64,000 nt of DNA. Source: an uncultured Gammaproteobacteria bacterium (GTDB taxonomy: Bacteria > Pseudomonadota > Gammaproteobacteria > Nitrosococcales > Methylophagaceae). The stretch lies in contig CAJQLA010000008.1 in assembly GCA_905479075.1 (NCBI GenBank), positions 162,590 to 226,589 of the forward strand, in the 5' to 3' direction. Under the pieces are notes generated by a model. The model was not told the DNA's origin. It ran no database searches and saw nothing but the letters and a program-made list of their open reading frames with translations. The first letter of the stretch is position 1, and every line of letters begins with the position of its first letter. Position numbers and translations under genes: made by a program. This document shows, one piece after another, positions 56,118-64,000 of this stretch.

Positions 56118-57338
56118 ATGTCTGGGGTATTGTTGAATAAAAAAATTGTTCTTGGTGTAACCGGCAGTATTGCAGCTTATAAAGCTGCTGATTTAGTAAG
56201 AAGACTACAAGATGCGGGTGCTGAAGTTCGTGTGGTGATGACACAATCAGCCTGTGAGTTTATTACGCCGTTGACGATGCAAACACTGAGCGGTAGTCCT
56301 GTCGCCATAGACTTATTAGATACTGTTCAAGAATCAACAATGGGGCATATTACGCTGGCACGATGGGCAGGTTGGGTCTTGATTGCACCAGCCAGTGCCA
56401 ACACCATTGCCAACTTAGCTTATGGCCAAACTGATGATCTATTGTCAGCCTTGTGTCTGGCAACAGAATCACCCGTCGCCATTGCACCAGCAATGAATAA
56501 CAAAATGTGGCAGAACCAAGTGACACAAAGTAATTTGGCACAATTGTCTGCTCGAGGGATATATATCATCGGTCCAGATAGTGGTGATCAAGCTTGTGGT
56601 GAACAAGGTGAAGGCCGCTTATTGGAACCTAATGATATCGTTGATGAGCTATCACGCATCGCTGTACCAGCACGTTTGCAAGGTAAACATGTTGTGGTGA
56701 CAGCAGGGCCGACATTTGAACCTATCGACCCCGTTCGTTTTATGGGTAACCGTAGCTCAGGAAAAATGGGTTTTGCTATTGCTAAAGCAGCTGCAGAAGC
56801 GGGTGCAAAAGTGACTTTAATTAGTGGCCCTGTGGCGTTGATGACGCCACCTTCTGTAACCCGTGTTGATGTTGAAACAGCCGAGCAAATGCATGATGCG
56901 TCGATGCGTCATACCAGCGACAGTAATATCTTTATTGCTTGTGCTGCAGTGTCAGATTATCGCCCAGAGACCTATCAAGATAGCAAGCTGAAAAAAACAC
57001 AAAGTTCACAGTTACAACTAAAATTAACTATCAATAAAGATATCGTTGCAGCAGTAGCCGCAAAGAAAAATAGACCTTTTGTGGTGGGCTTTGCTGCTGA
57101 AACAGACAATGTCGAACAGTATGCAAAAGACAAATTGATAGCAAAAAAACTAGACATGATCGCTGCAAATAAAGTTGGAGATGGTTTAGGCTTTGGGGTG
57201 GATGACAACGCACTGTCGGTATTTTGGCAAGCAGGTTCAAAGCTGTTACCTAAGGCACCAAAAAGTCACTTAGCGAGAGATTTAATGACAATTATTATTG
57301 AGCAATATTATGCAAAAAATACAACTGAAAGTACTTGA
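56118..57338 (+). CDS. coaBC: phosphopantothenoylcysteine decarboxylase / synthetase
   Basis: 406-residue bifunctional coenzyme A enzyme. CoaC half (~1-190): flavodoxin-like [18 protein letters not shown], active His in [23 protein letters not shown] and the [11 protein letters not shown]ys loop. CoaB half: [18 protein letters not shown] and [13 protein letters not shown], then KLKKTQ with the catalytic Lys. Starts 2 nt after the YihY-type gene and overlaps dut. Confidence 0.97.
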   Translation: MSGVLLNKKIVLGVTGSIAAYKAADLVRRLQDAGAEVRVVMTQSACEFITPLTMQTLSGSPVAIDLLDTVQESTMGHITLARWAGWVLIAPASANTIANLAYGQTDDLLSALCLATESPVAIAPAMNNKMWQNQVTQSNLAQLSARGIYIIGPDSGDQACGEQGEGRLLEPNDIVDELSRIAVPARLQGKHVVVTAGPTFEPIDPVRFMGNRSSGKMGFAIAKAAAEAGAKVTLISGPVALMTPPSVTRVDVETAEQMHDASMRHTSDSNIFIACAAVSDYRPETYQDSKLKKTQSSQLQLKLTINKDIVAAVAAKKNRPFVVGFAAETDNVEQYAKDKLIAKKLDMIAANKVGDGLGFGVDDNALSVFWQAGSKLLPKAPKSHLARDLMTIIIEQYYAKNTTEST

Positions 57339-57765
57339 TTCACGTTTAGGCGAAAGTATTGAATTACCAGATTATGCGACGATGGGTTCTGCAGGCTTAG
57401 ATTTGCGAGCTTGTCTTGATGAAAACATCACCTTATCCCCAGGAGAAACTGTTCTTATCCCAACCGGACTTGCTATCCATATTGACGATCCTAGTCTTGC
57501 TGCCGTCATATTGCCGCGATCAGGTTTAGGACATAAACATGGTATCGTTTTAGGCAATCTTGTTGGCTTAATCGATAGTGATTATCAAGGTCAGTTGTTT
57601 GTTTCATGTTGGAATCGAGGACAAACAGAATTTGAAATTGTAATTGGTGAGCGTATTGCTCAAATGATTTTTGTACCCGTTGTTCAAGTTGCTTTTGAAC
57701 AGGTAGATGAGTTCTCGAGTTCAGAAAGAGGTACAGGTGGGTTTGGTCACACAGGTCGACATTAA
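57310..57765 (+). CDS. dut: dUTP diphosphatase
   Basis: 151-residue trimeric dUTPase keeping uracil out of DNA. Motifs 1-5 in order: [37 protein letters not shown] and [12 protein letters not shown] at 57310 is used rather than in-frame TTG at 57298; it overlaps the coaBC end by 29 nt, the usual gene order. Confidence 0.97.
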   Translation: MQKIQLKVLDSRLGESIELPDYATMGSAGLDLRACLDENITLSPGETVLIPTGLAIHIDDPSLAAVILPRSGLGHKHGIVLGNLVGLIDSDYQGQLFVSCWNRGQTEFEIVIGERIAQMIFVPVVQVAFEQVDEFSSSERGTGGFGHTGRH

Positions 57766-57786
57766 AGTGCATAATAAGGGTGATTT

Positions 57787-60285
57787 ATGACTGAGAATAG
57801 TGACAAAGCAGCTATCAAAATGGGCTTTAAGCCTATTGCGGTTGTCGCATTAGTTGTTAGCTTATTAAGTGCTTTAGCGGGTTTGTATTGGCTGCATCAA
57901 CAGAGTGCGACACAGCAACAGACTTATCAGCAACAAACTCAGCAACAAATCATCGAGATGATTGAATCTAATGTGGAAAGTCGCTTAAAGACATTAGATC
58001 AGCAATTATCAACATTGGCTCAGTCTCCCCAATTAGCCATGTTGTTATCCCGAGGCGATGCTAGTTTGATTACTGCACAGCAGCGTCTTATGCAACAGAA
58101 TTTACCTCAGGTTCAAAAAATCTGCCTGATAGCAGCTCATATTGATAAACCTAATCCTAATGCTTGTATACCAATTAGTTTTGCGACATTAAGCAGTCTA
58201 CGCCAAGCTAAGAGTGACGGTACAGCGGCAATGACGGTGTTGCAATTAGACACTCAGCAGCCTTATCTATTAACAGCCCACCGAATTACAGATGCTAGAG
58301 ACAATGTGCTTGGTGTACTGTTAGCTACATTTGATATGAAAAATGTAGAGAACATGTTGCATAAATCTTATGGTCTAAGTGGCTATATTGAATTGCAGCA
58401 AGGTATGAAAAAGACAACAAGTCTAGTAAGCCAAGGGAACAAAGCTTGGAAGCGAGGCCCAGCTGTTTTCAAAAAAGACATAGATCAAAGTCATTGGTCT
58501 ATAGCTTATTGGCCTGCCAAGCCAGTACAGCCAAATTTATTTTTTGTAATCACAATAGCTGTTTTAACCATACTTGCATTAATGTGGTTATTGATGGTGT
58601 TTTGGCAACACCGTGGCCTTAGACATGATGCCGATGTACTCCATCAGCAGGTAGTCGATTTAAAGAATAGCGAACTCAAAACAAAATACCTAACAGAGAA
58701 TGCTGTTTTGCAAGGGGTTGCTAAAGATATTCTGAGTTTAAGTCATAGCCCGTCAGCTTCATCTAACAAAAAAGCTAAGCCAGTTGTTAGGCCAGTAGAG
58801 CTAGAAGAACAAGCGATAGAGGTCGTGCCTGAGTTAGTAACACCAACCCCTCCATCACCATCACAACAAGGCCCCGCTGCTGCAGTATCGATTCAGCAAG
58901 AAATCAGTACTATTTCTCCTACTATATTCAAAGCTTATGACATTCGAGGAATTGTCGGTGAAACTCTAAACGAGTCAATCGTTAAAAGCATCGGACAAGC
59001 AATTGGTAGTCAAGCTTTGGATCAGAAACAACCTCGTTTAATTGTGGCCCGTGATGGACGTCTTTCAAGTGAAAGCTTCGCCAATGCGCTGATTGAAGGT
59101 ATCTTATCAAGTGGTTGTGATGTGATTGATATTGGCTTAGTGCCGACGCCTGTTGCCTATTTTGCCTATGAGCATATTGGTACACATTCCGGTGTCGTTG
59201 TGACAGGAAGTCATAATCCAGCAAACTATAATGGATTGAAGATCGTTTTGGATGGTAAGCCAGTATTTGGTGCGTCATTACAACAACTTTACCAGCGGAT
59301 TCTTGAAGGTAATGTACGCACAGGGCAAGGCAGTAAAAAACAGTTATCTGTAAGTGATGATTATATTGCTAAGGTGGCTGATGACATCAAAATACAGCGT
59401 CCTATACGAGTCGTGATTGACTGTGCAAATGGCGCTGCAGGTGTAGTCGCAGTAAACTTATTAAGCCAACTAGGCTGTGAGGTGACCGAGCTTTATTGTG
59501 ATGTCGATGGCAACTTCCCTAATCATCATCCTAACCCTTGTGATCCCGACAATTTAAAAGATCTTATTAATGTTGTTCAGCAACAAGATGCTGAGTTAGG
59601 TTTAGCCTTTGATGGTGACGGTGATCGTATCGTCGCTGTGGATGTGAAAGGTCAGATCATTTGGCCTGATAGATTGATGATTATGTTTGCTCAAGATGTA
59701 TTAACCCAGCTACCTGGGTCGACCATTATTTACGATGTAAAAAGCAGTCGCTTATTGGAAGATGCTATTTTACGGTCAGGGGGTGAGCCATTGATGTGGC
59801 AATCTGGTCATTCTGTCCTCAGAAACAAAATGCAGGAGATGGATGCGCCTTTGGCAGGAGAAATGTCAGGCCATATCTTCTTTAAAGATCGTTGGTTTGG
59901 TTTTGATGATGCTTTATACTCAGCATGTCGTCTATTAGAAATATTGGTAAATGACCCATTAGAACGGACACCAACAGAAGTCTTTGAAGCGATACCAAAA
60001 AGAGAGTGTACACCAGAGATTTTTCTCGACATGGCCGAAGGAGAAAGTGAGCGGTTTATGCGTCAATTCGTAACAGAAGCCACCTTCTCGGGTGCTAAAA
60101 CGACCACGATAGATGGTTTAAGAGCCGATTTCCCTATGGGTTGGGGTTTAGTCAGAGCCTCCAACACTGTACCAGGTTTAACACTGCGTTTTGAAGCTGA
60201 TACAGCTGACAATTTGCAGGATATTCAACAACAGTTTAAACAGCAAATACTACAAATTAAACCAACACTAACGCTAGATTTTTAA
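57787..60285 (+). CDS. algC: phosphomannomutase/phosphoglucomutase with membrane sensory N-terminus
   Basis: 832 residues. The C-terminal ~460 are a complete AlgC-type mutase: FKAYDIRGIVGETL, phospho-Ser475 in TGSHNPANYNG, metal loop DGDGDR (Asp609, 611, 613) and the sugar loop GEMSGHIFF. It supplies mannose- and glucose-1-phosphate for LPS and exopolysaccharide. The N-terminal ~370 add a helix at ~15-35, a periplasmic domain (~36-250) and a second helix (LFFVITIAVLTILALMWLLM), then a Pro-rich linker. Long AlgC forms like this occur in pseudomonads and relatives. Between dut and argB, the conserved order. Confidence 0.93.
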   Translation: MTENSDKAAIKMGFKPIAVVALVVSLLSALAGLYWLHQQSATQQQTYQQQTQQQIIEMIESNVESRLKTLDQQLSTLAQSPQLAMLLSRGDASLITAQQRLMQQNLPQVQKICLIAAHIDKPNPNACIPISFATLSSLRQAKSDGTAAMTVLQLDTQQPYLLTAHRITDARDNVLGVLLATFDMKNVENMLHKSYGLSGYIELQQGMKKTTSLVSQGNKAWKRGPAVFKKDIDQSHWSIAYWPAKPVQPNLFFVITIAVLTILALMWLLMVFWQHRGLRHDADVLHQQVVDLKNSELKTKYLTENAVLQGVAKDILSLSHSPSASSNKKAKPVVRPVELEEQAIEVVPELVTPTPPSPSQQGPAAAVSIQQEISTISPTIFKAYDIRGIVGETLNESIVKSIGQAIGSQALDQKQPRLIVARDGRLSSESFANALIEGILSSGCDVIDIGLVPTPVAYFAYEHIGTHSGVVVTGSHNPANYNGLKIVLDGKPVFGASLQQLYQRILEGNVRTGQGSKKQLSVSDDYIAKVADDIKIQRPIRVVIDCANGAAGVVAVNLLSQLGCEVTELYCDVDGNFPNHHPNPCDPDNLKDLINVVQQQDAELGLAFDGDGDRIVAVDVKGQIIWPDRLMIMFAQDVLTQLPGSTIIYDVKSSRLLEDAILRSGGEPLMWQSGHSVLRNKMQEMDAPLAGEMSGHIFFKDRWFGFDDALYSACRLLEILVNDPLERTPTEVFEAIPKRECTPEIFLDMAEGESERFMRQFVTEATFSGAKTTTIDGLRADFPMGWGLVRASNTVPGLTLRFEADTADNLQDIQQQFKQQILQIKPTLTLDF

Positions 60286-60297
60286 CGAAGAAAATAA

Positions 60298-61206
<909 letters not shown>

Positions 61207-61209
61207 TTA

Positions 61210-61827
61210 ATGGGTGAACTAGAGAAAGTAACACGGGCCGAAGCGAAAAGATCGCGCAAGCAAGCGATTTTAGAAGCGCTAGCAGCTCAACTGGAACAAA
61301 ATCCAGGGGAACGGATTACCACAGCACAACTAGCGAAAGGCTTAGGCGTATCAGAAGCTGCCCTATATCGGCATTTTCCGAGTAAGGCGAGAATGTTTGA
61401 AGGCCTTATTGAATTTGCAGAAGAAACAATCTTTGGTCTCATCAATCGCATCATGCAGGATGAACCTAACGCTTTGGCAAGATGTGAAAAAATCATCACA
61501 TTACTCTTAGGCTTTAGTGCTAAAAACCCAGGCATTACCAGTATATTGGTCGGAACAGCATTAACAGGTGAAACTGAAAGACTACGTCTGCGTGTTAACC
61601 AGTTTTTCGAACGTTTAGAAACACAATTTAGACAAATCTTGCGTGAGAGAGAGCTGACATTGACACAAGCGGGTGGCAGACCTGTTAATGAAACGGCAAA
61701 TTTGTTATTAATAATAATAGAAGGTCATTTACAAAACTTTGTGCGTAGTGAATTTCGTCAATCTCCGTTGACGAATTGGGAGCAGCAATGGCGAATCATG
61801 GCAGCAGTGTTAGACACCTATCGGTGA
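61210..61827 (+). CDS. slmA: nucleoid occlusion factor SlmA
   Basis: 205-residue TetR-fold protein that binds chromosomal sites and blocks FtsZ assembly over the nucleoid. The HTH region ITTAQLAKGLGVSEAALYRHFPSKARMFEGLI and C-terminal LLIIIEGHLQNFVRSEFRQ are near identical to known SlmA. Its 3' end overlaps the next gene by 40 nt. Confidence 0.95.
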   Translation: MGELEKVTRAEAKRSRKQAILEALAAQLEQNPGERITTAQLAKGLGVSEAALYRHFPSKARMFEGLIEFAEETIFGLINRIMQDEPNALARCEKIITLLLGFSAKNPGITSILVGTALTGETERLRLRVNQFFERLETQFRQILRERELTLTQAGGRPVNETANLLLIIIEGHLQNFVRSEFRQSPLTNWEQQWRIMAAVLDTYR

Positions 61828-62276
61828 TCAATGTCGCGCTCATTAGTAGTGATGCTGATGATGACCTTGCATTTTTATCACAACAGTCTGATATAAAAGC
61901 AATTGGGATTATGCCCACTAACCTGAAAAGGTTGATTGACGAGCTGACATTGTTTTCCCCAAACATCATTGCGCTGGAGCACGCGCCAGAAAACATGACC
62001 GTTGACCGACTTTGCCATTACTTAGGCCGGCATTTTCAAGATACGCGCTGTATTATTCTGACATCACAAAAACCCAATTTTGAAATGTTGCAGAGCTCTG
62101 GCTTTAAAGTGCGTGGTTATGTATCCGACGAACAGCGAAAAAAACTCGATAAAGCGATTCGCGTTGTACATGATGGTGAAGCATGGTTACCAAGGAAGTT
62201 GGTGACAGAAATGCTAAATCGACTTACCTCAAATTTCTTCATTATTGACACTCCCGACACAATTTCTAAAAAATAA
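61788..62276 (+). CDS. receiver-like protein lacking an output domain
   Basis: 163 residues resembling the REC part of LuxR-type regulators including the linker helix (KAIRVVHDGEAWLPRKLV) but ending before a DNA-binding HTH. The usual phospho-acceptor strand reads NIIALEHAPEN, with Glu where Asp is expected, so it probably is not phosphorylated. GGGAG five bases before ATG 61788 sets the start, inside the slmA end. It stops 118 bases before the adhesin gene and may regulate it or be a decayed LuxR gene; no HTH remnant follows. Confidence 0.65.
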   Translation: MANHGSSVRHLSVINVALISSDADDDLAFLSQQSDIKAIGIMPTNLKRLIDELTLFSPNIIALEHAPENMTVDRLCHYLGRHFQDTRCIILTSQKPNFEMLQSSGFKVRGYVSDEQRKKLDKAIRVVHDGEAWLPRKLVTEMLNRLTSNFFIIDTPDTISKK

Positions 62277-62394
62277 TTGCAAATTAGTACCAAAGTACAA
62301 TAGATCTTCTCTTCAAAAAGGCCGAAACTCGGTATCAAGTACTAGACTAATGTCTATGTGAATGATTATTTAGGTTTTTGTAAGGAGAAGGTTC
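62277..62394 (+). promoter_or_regulatory. leader region of the LapA-like gene
   Basis: Contains GTAC-CAAA-GTAC (62287-62298), a palindromic AGTACT (62338-62343), a small hairpin CCGA-AAC-TCGG (62322-62332) and a strong ribosome site AAGGAGAAGGTTC before ATG 62395. The repeated GTAC units could be a regulator site; a promoter was not firmly identified. Confidence 0.35.
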
Positions 62395-64000
62395 ATGGCT
62401 GAACAAATTGGTGTTGTAAAAACAATTATAGGTACAGCGACAGCAACAGGCGCTGACGGCACAGTTCGAAATCTACAAGTTGGCGATCGCGTATTTGCTG
62501 ATGAACTCATCTCTACGGGCCCAGGTGGTGCGATTGAAGTTGAGCTTGCAGATGGTAGCGTTATGGATCTGGGACGTAACTCGCAAATTGTTCTTGATGA
62601 AGCTGTCTACAATGTAGACTCGGCTGAAGTCAATCAAGCAGACCAAGCCGCCGATGTTGATGCAATTCAAGCAGCTATCTTAGCGGGAGCCGATCCAACA
62701 GAAATTACAGATGCAACCGCCGCAGGTGCTGGTGCTGGTGGAGAAGGTAATGAAGGTCATGAACCTGTCTTCGTTGATTACCTGGCACCAGAAGTAACAC
62801 CGGACGCTGGTTTTGAAACAACGGGCATCTCTGTAGAGTTTAATGATTTTGAAGAAGAGTTGTTGGGTATTGAAGATCCCCTTCCAACCATTTCTATCAA
62901 TGACACACATGAATGCGAACCTTTTGAACAAGAATATTTCTATAGTGATGAAATTCAAGCAAAAGAAGGTTTTGTTTTATTCCAGCCTGATCCAAATAAT
63001 CATGATGATGGTATTGCTGTATTCACTATCACCCTAAGTGAACCATCAGACCAAGACGTGACAGTCAACTTTGAAACTGCAGATGGTACAGCAATAGCGG
63101 GCGGTGACGGGTTAGTTGGTGAAGATGATTATGGTCAAACATCTGGAACTGTAGTTATCCCAGCCGGTGAAACGGAAGCAAACGTTTATGTCTACGTCTT
63201 TGGTGATTTAGTAGTAGAAGGCAATGAAACCTTCTTGGTAAATCTAAGTGATCCAACGAATGCGACTATTGCTGATGGACAAGGTGTAGGCACGATTGTT
63301 GATAAAAGTAGAGTTGGCTTTAATATAAGTGTTACTTCAGAAGATAACGCCAATGACACACCTTCACAGCAAGCAACAGTTACAGAAGATGATACTAATG
63401 ATGATGTAGCAACATTTACCATCACAATGGATCAAAACCTAGCTTCAGGTGTGACGGCCTCTGTCGATGTTTCTTTTGGCGGCGACTCAGATGATGATGA
63501 CTTTGTGTCAGCAGCCATTGATGAATTACAGGCTTTAGCAGATGCAACAACAGGCGTGAGTTTCGATGGCACTACTCTTTCTTTTGATAGTGATTATGAT
63601 GGCACACCATTACAGTTTTCAGTGCAAGTAAGCCCGGATGACGATGTCGAAGGTTCAGAAGATTTAGTTGCAACATTAAGCAATCCTCAAACAAGTGCAG
63701 CAGCAGCAACCGCCTTTATCTATAACGATACTGCGACAGTTGATATTGTTGAAGTCGATGCAGCGGTCAGCTTCAATGTTGCGGTTGCATCAGAGACAGA
63801 TGAAGCGGGCACTCAGGTTGCAGGCATTAGCGAAGAAAATGATGCAGATGACTTAGGTGCCTTCACATTTAGCATTGGTGGTGATGCCTTAGCGGGTAGT
63901 AATACCGCGAGTGTGACAATTACAGCGAGTGGCAGTGCTGAAGATGCTGACTTTGAAAGCATGACAGGTAATGACACGGCGGAAATCATAGCGGCGATCA
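62395..64000 (+). CDS. LapA-like giant adhesin, N-terminal part
   Basis: Open frame of 535 codons running off the window. The N-terminus is a LapA-type retention module (IIGTATATGADG, VGDRVFADELISTG, VELADGSVMDLG) with the LapG protease site TAAG at 108-111 inside AAILAGADPTEITDATAAG; cleavage falls between the two alanines in the family, at the same distance from the start. Then an acidic linker and repeated Calx-beta-like domains (VFTITLSEPSDQDVTVNF, TADGTAIAGGDG, VVEGNETFLVNLSDP) and further related repeats (VSFNVAVASETDE, VGFNISVTSEDN). It should be secreted by a type I system and held at the surface until LapG releases it when c-di-GMP falls. Confidence 0.9.
   Translation, partial: MAEQIGVVKTIIGTATATGADGTVRNLQVGDRVFADELISTGPGGAIEVELADGSVMDLGRNSQIVLDEAVYNVDSAEVNQADQAADVDAIQAAILAGADPTEITDATAAGAGAGGEGNEGHEPVFVDYLAPEVTPDAGFETTGISVEFNDFEEELLGIEDPLPTISINDTHECEPFEQEYFYSDEIQAKEGFVLFQPDPNNHDDGIAVFTITLSEPSDQDVTVNFETADGTAIAGGDGLVGEDDYGQTSGTVVIPAGETEANVYVYVFGDLVVEGNETFLVNLSDPTNATIADGQGVGTIVDKSRVGFNISVTSEDNANDTPSQQATVTEDDTNDDVATFTITMDQNLASGVTASVDVSFGGDSDDDDFVSAAIDELQALADATTGVSFDGTTLSFDSDYDGTPLQFSVQVSPDDDVEGSEDLVATLSNPQTSAAAATAFIYNDTATVDIVEVDAAVSFNVAVASETDEAGTQVAGISEENDADDLGAFTFSIGGDALAGSNTASVTITASGSAEDADFESMTGNDTAEIIAAI

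Overview
The window reads as chromosome of a moderately AT-rich gammaproteobacterium. Support comes from conserved gene orders (dapF-DUF484-xerC; polA next to a DUF2782 gene and thrB; rsmE-DUF3301 and prmC-moeB-pmbA; yciB-yciI-bolA opposite rnm-yciO; coaBC-dut-algC-argB-slmA) and from a full heptose-based LPS core pathway. A XylM/AlkB-type membrane hydroxylase and a LapA-type adhesin suggest a free-living, probably marine, hydrocarbon- or C1-associated lineage such as Methylophaga or Cycloclasticus. That placement is inference, not proof. No complete tRNA, rRNA, insertion sequence, prophage or CRISPR array was seen.

Layout. 1-9.8 kb: housekeeping genes (dapF 3' part, DUF484, xerC, a REC-GGDEF diguanylate cyclase, polA, DUF2782, thrB) followed by LPS heptose genes waaC and hldE. 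9.8-15.1 kb: an accessory pocket with three copies of a 29-nt intergenic repeat, a possible decayed tRNA-Met 3' fragment, a structured intergenic element, a lipoprotein gene of different base composition, a cupin gene, and a tightly overlapping three-gene operon encoding an acyl carrier protein, an alpha/beta hydrolase and an atypical short cytochrome P450. This operon is the best candidate here for an undescribed system. 15.4-25.3 kb: LPS and sugar genes: a pseudo-glycosidase/LPS-kinase fusion, aldo/keto reductase, FAD oxidoreductase, gmhA, a protein with three kinase domains, waaG, galE (apparently starting at ATT) and a yrbL-like gene. 25.3-26.6 kb: XylM-like hydroxylase with two palindromes upstream. 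27-34.2 kb: a minus-strand envelope-decoration run (waaF, GT39-like membrane protein, InaA-like kinase, sulfotransferase, GT4, carbamoyltransferase).

34.2-61.8 kb is mostly housekeeping: ZIP transporter, pgeF, inositol-phosphatase family, rsmE, DUF3301, a membrane-tethered response regulator, prmC, moeB, pmbA, a PilZ protein, bolA, yciI, yciB, rnm, yciO, plsC, clpB (with a sigma-32-like promoter and an internal GTG start), a PAS-GGDEF-EAL protein, an SDR, DUF4126, a Nif3-like protein, a YihY/BrkB protein, coaBC, dut, long algC, argB and slmA. The window ends in an open reading frame of at least 535 codons (from 62395) for a LapA-type adhesin, preceded by a REC-like gene that overlaps slmA.

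Two themes link the genes. First, LPS core assembly and decoration: gmhA, hldE, waaC, waaF, waaG, galE, algC and at least six kinase-fold LPS-type domains between 15 and 32 kb. Second, cyclic-di-GMP and surface attachment: two GGDEF proteins, a PilZ protein and an adhesin carrying a LapG-type TAAG site.
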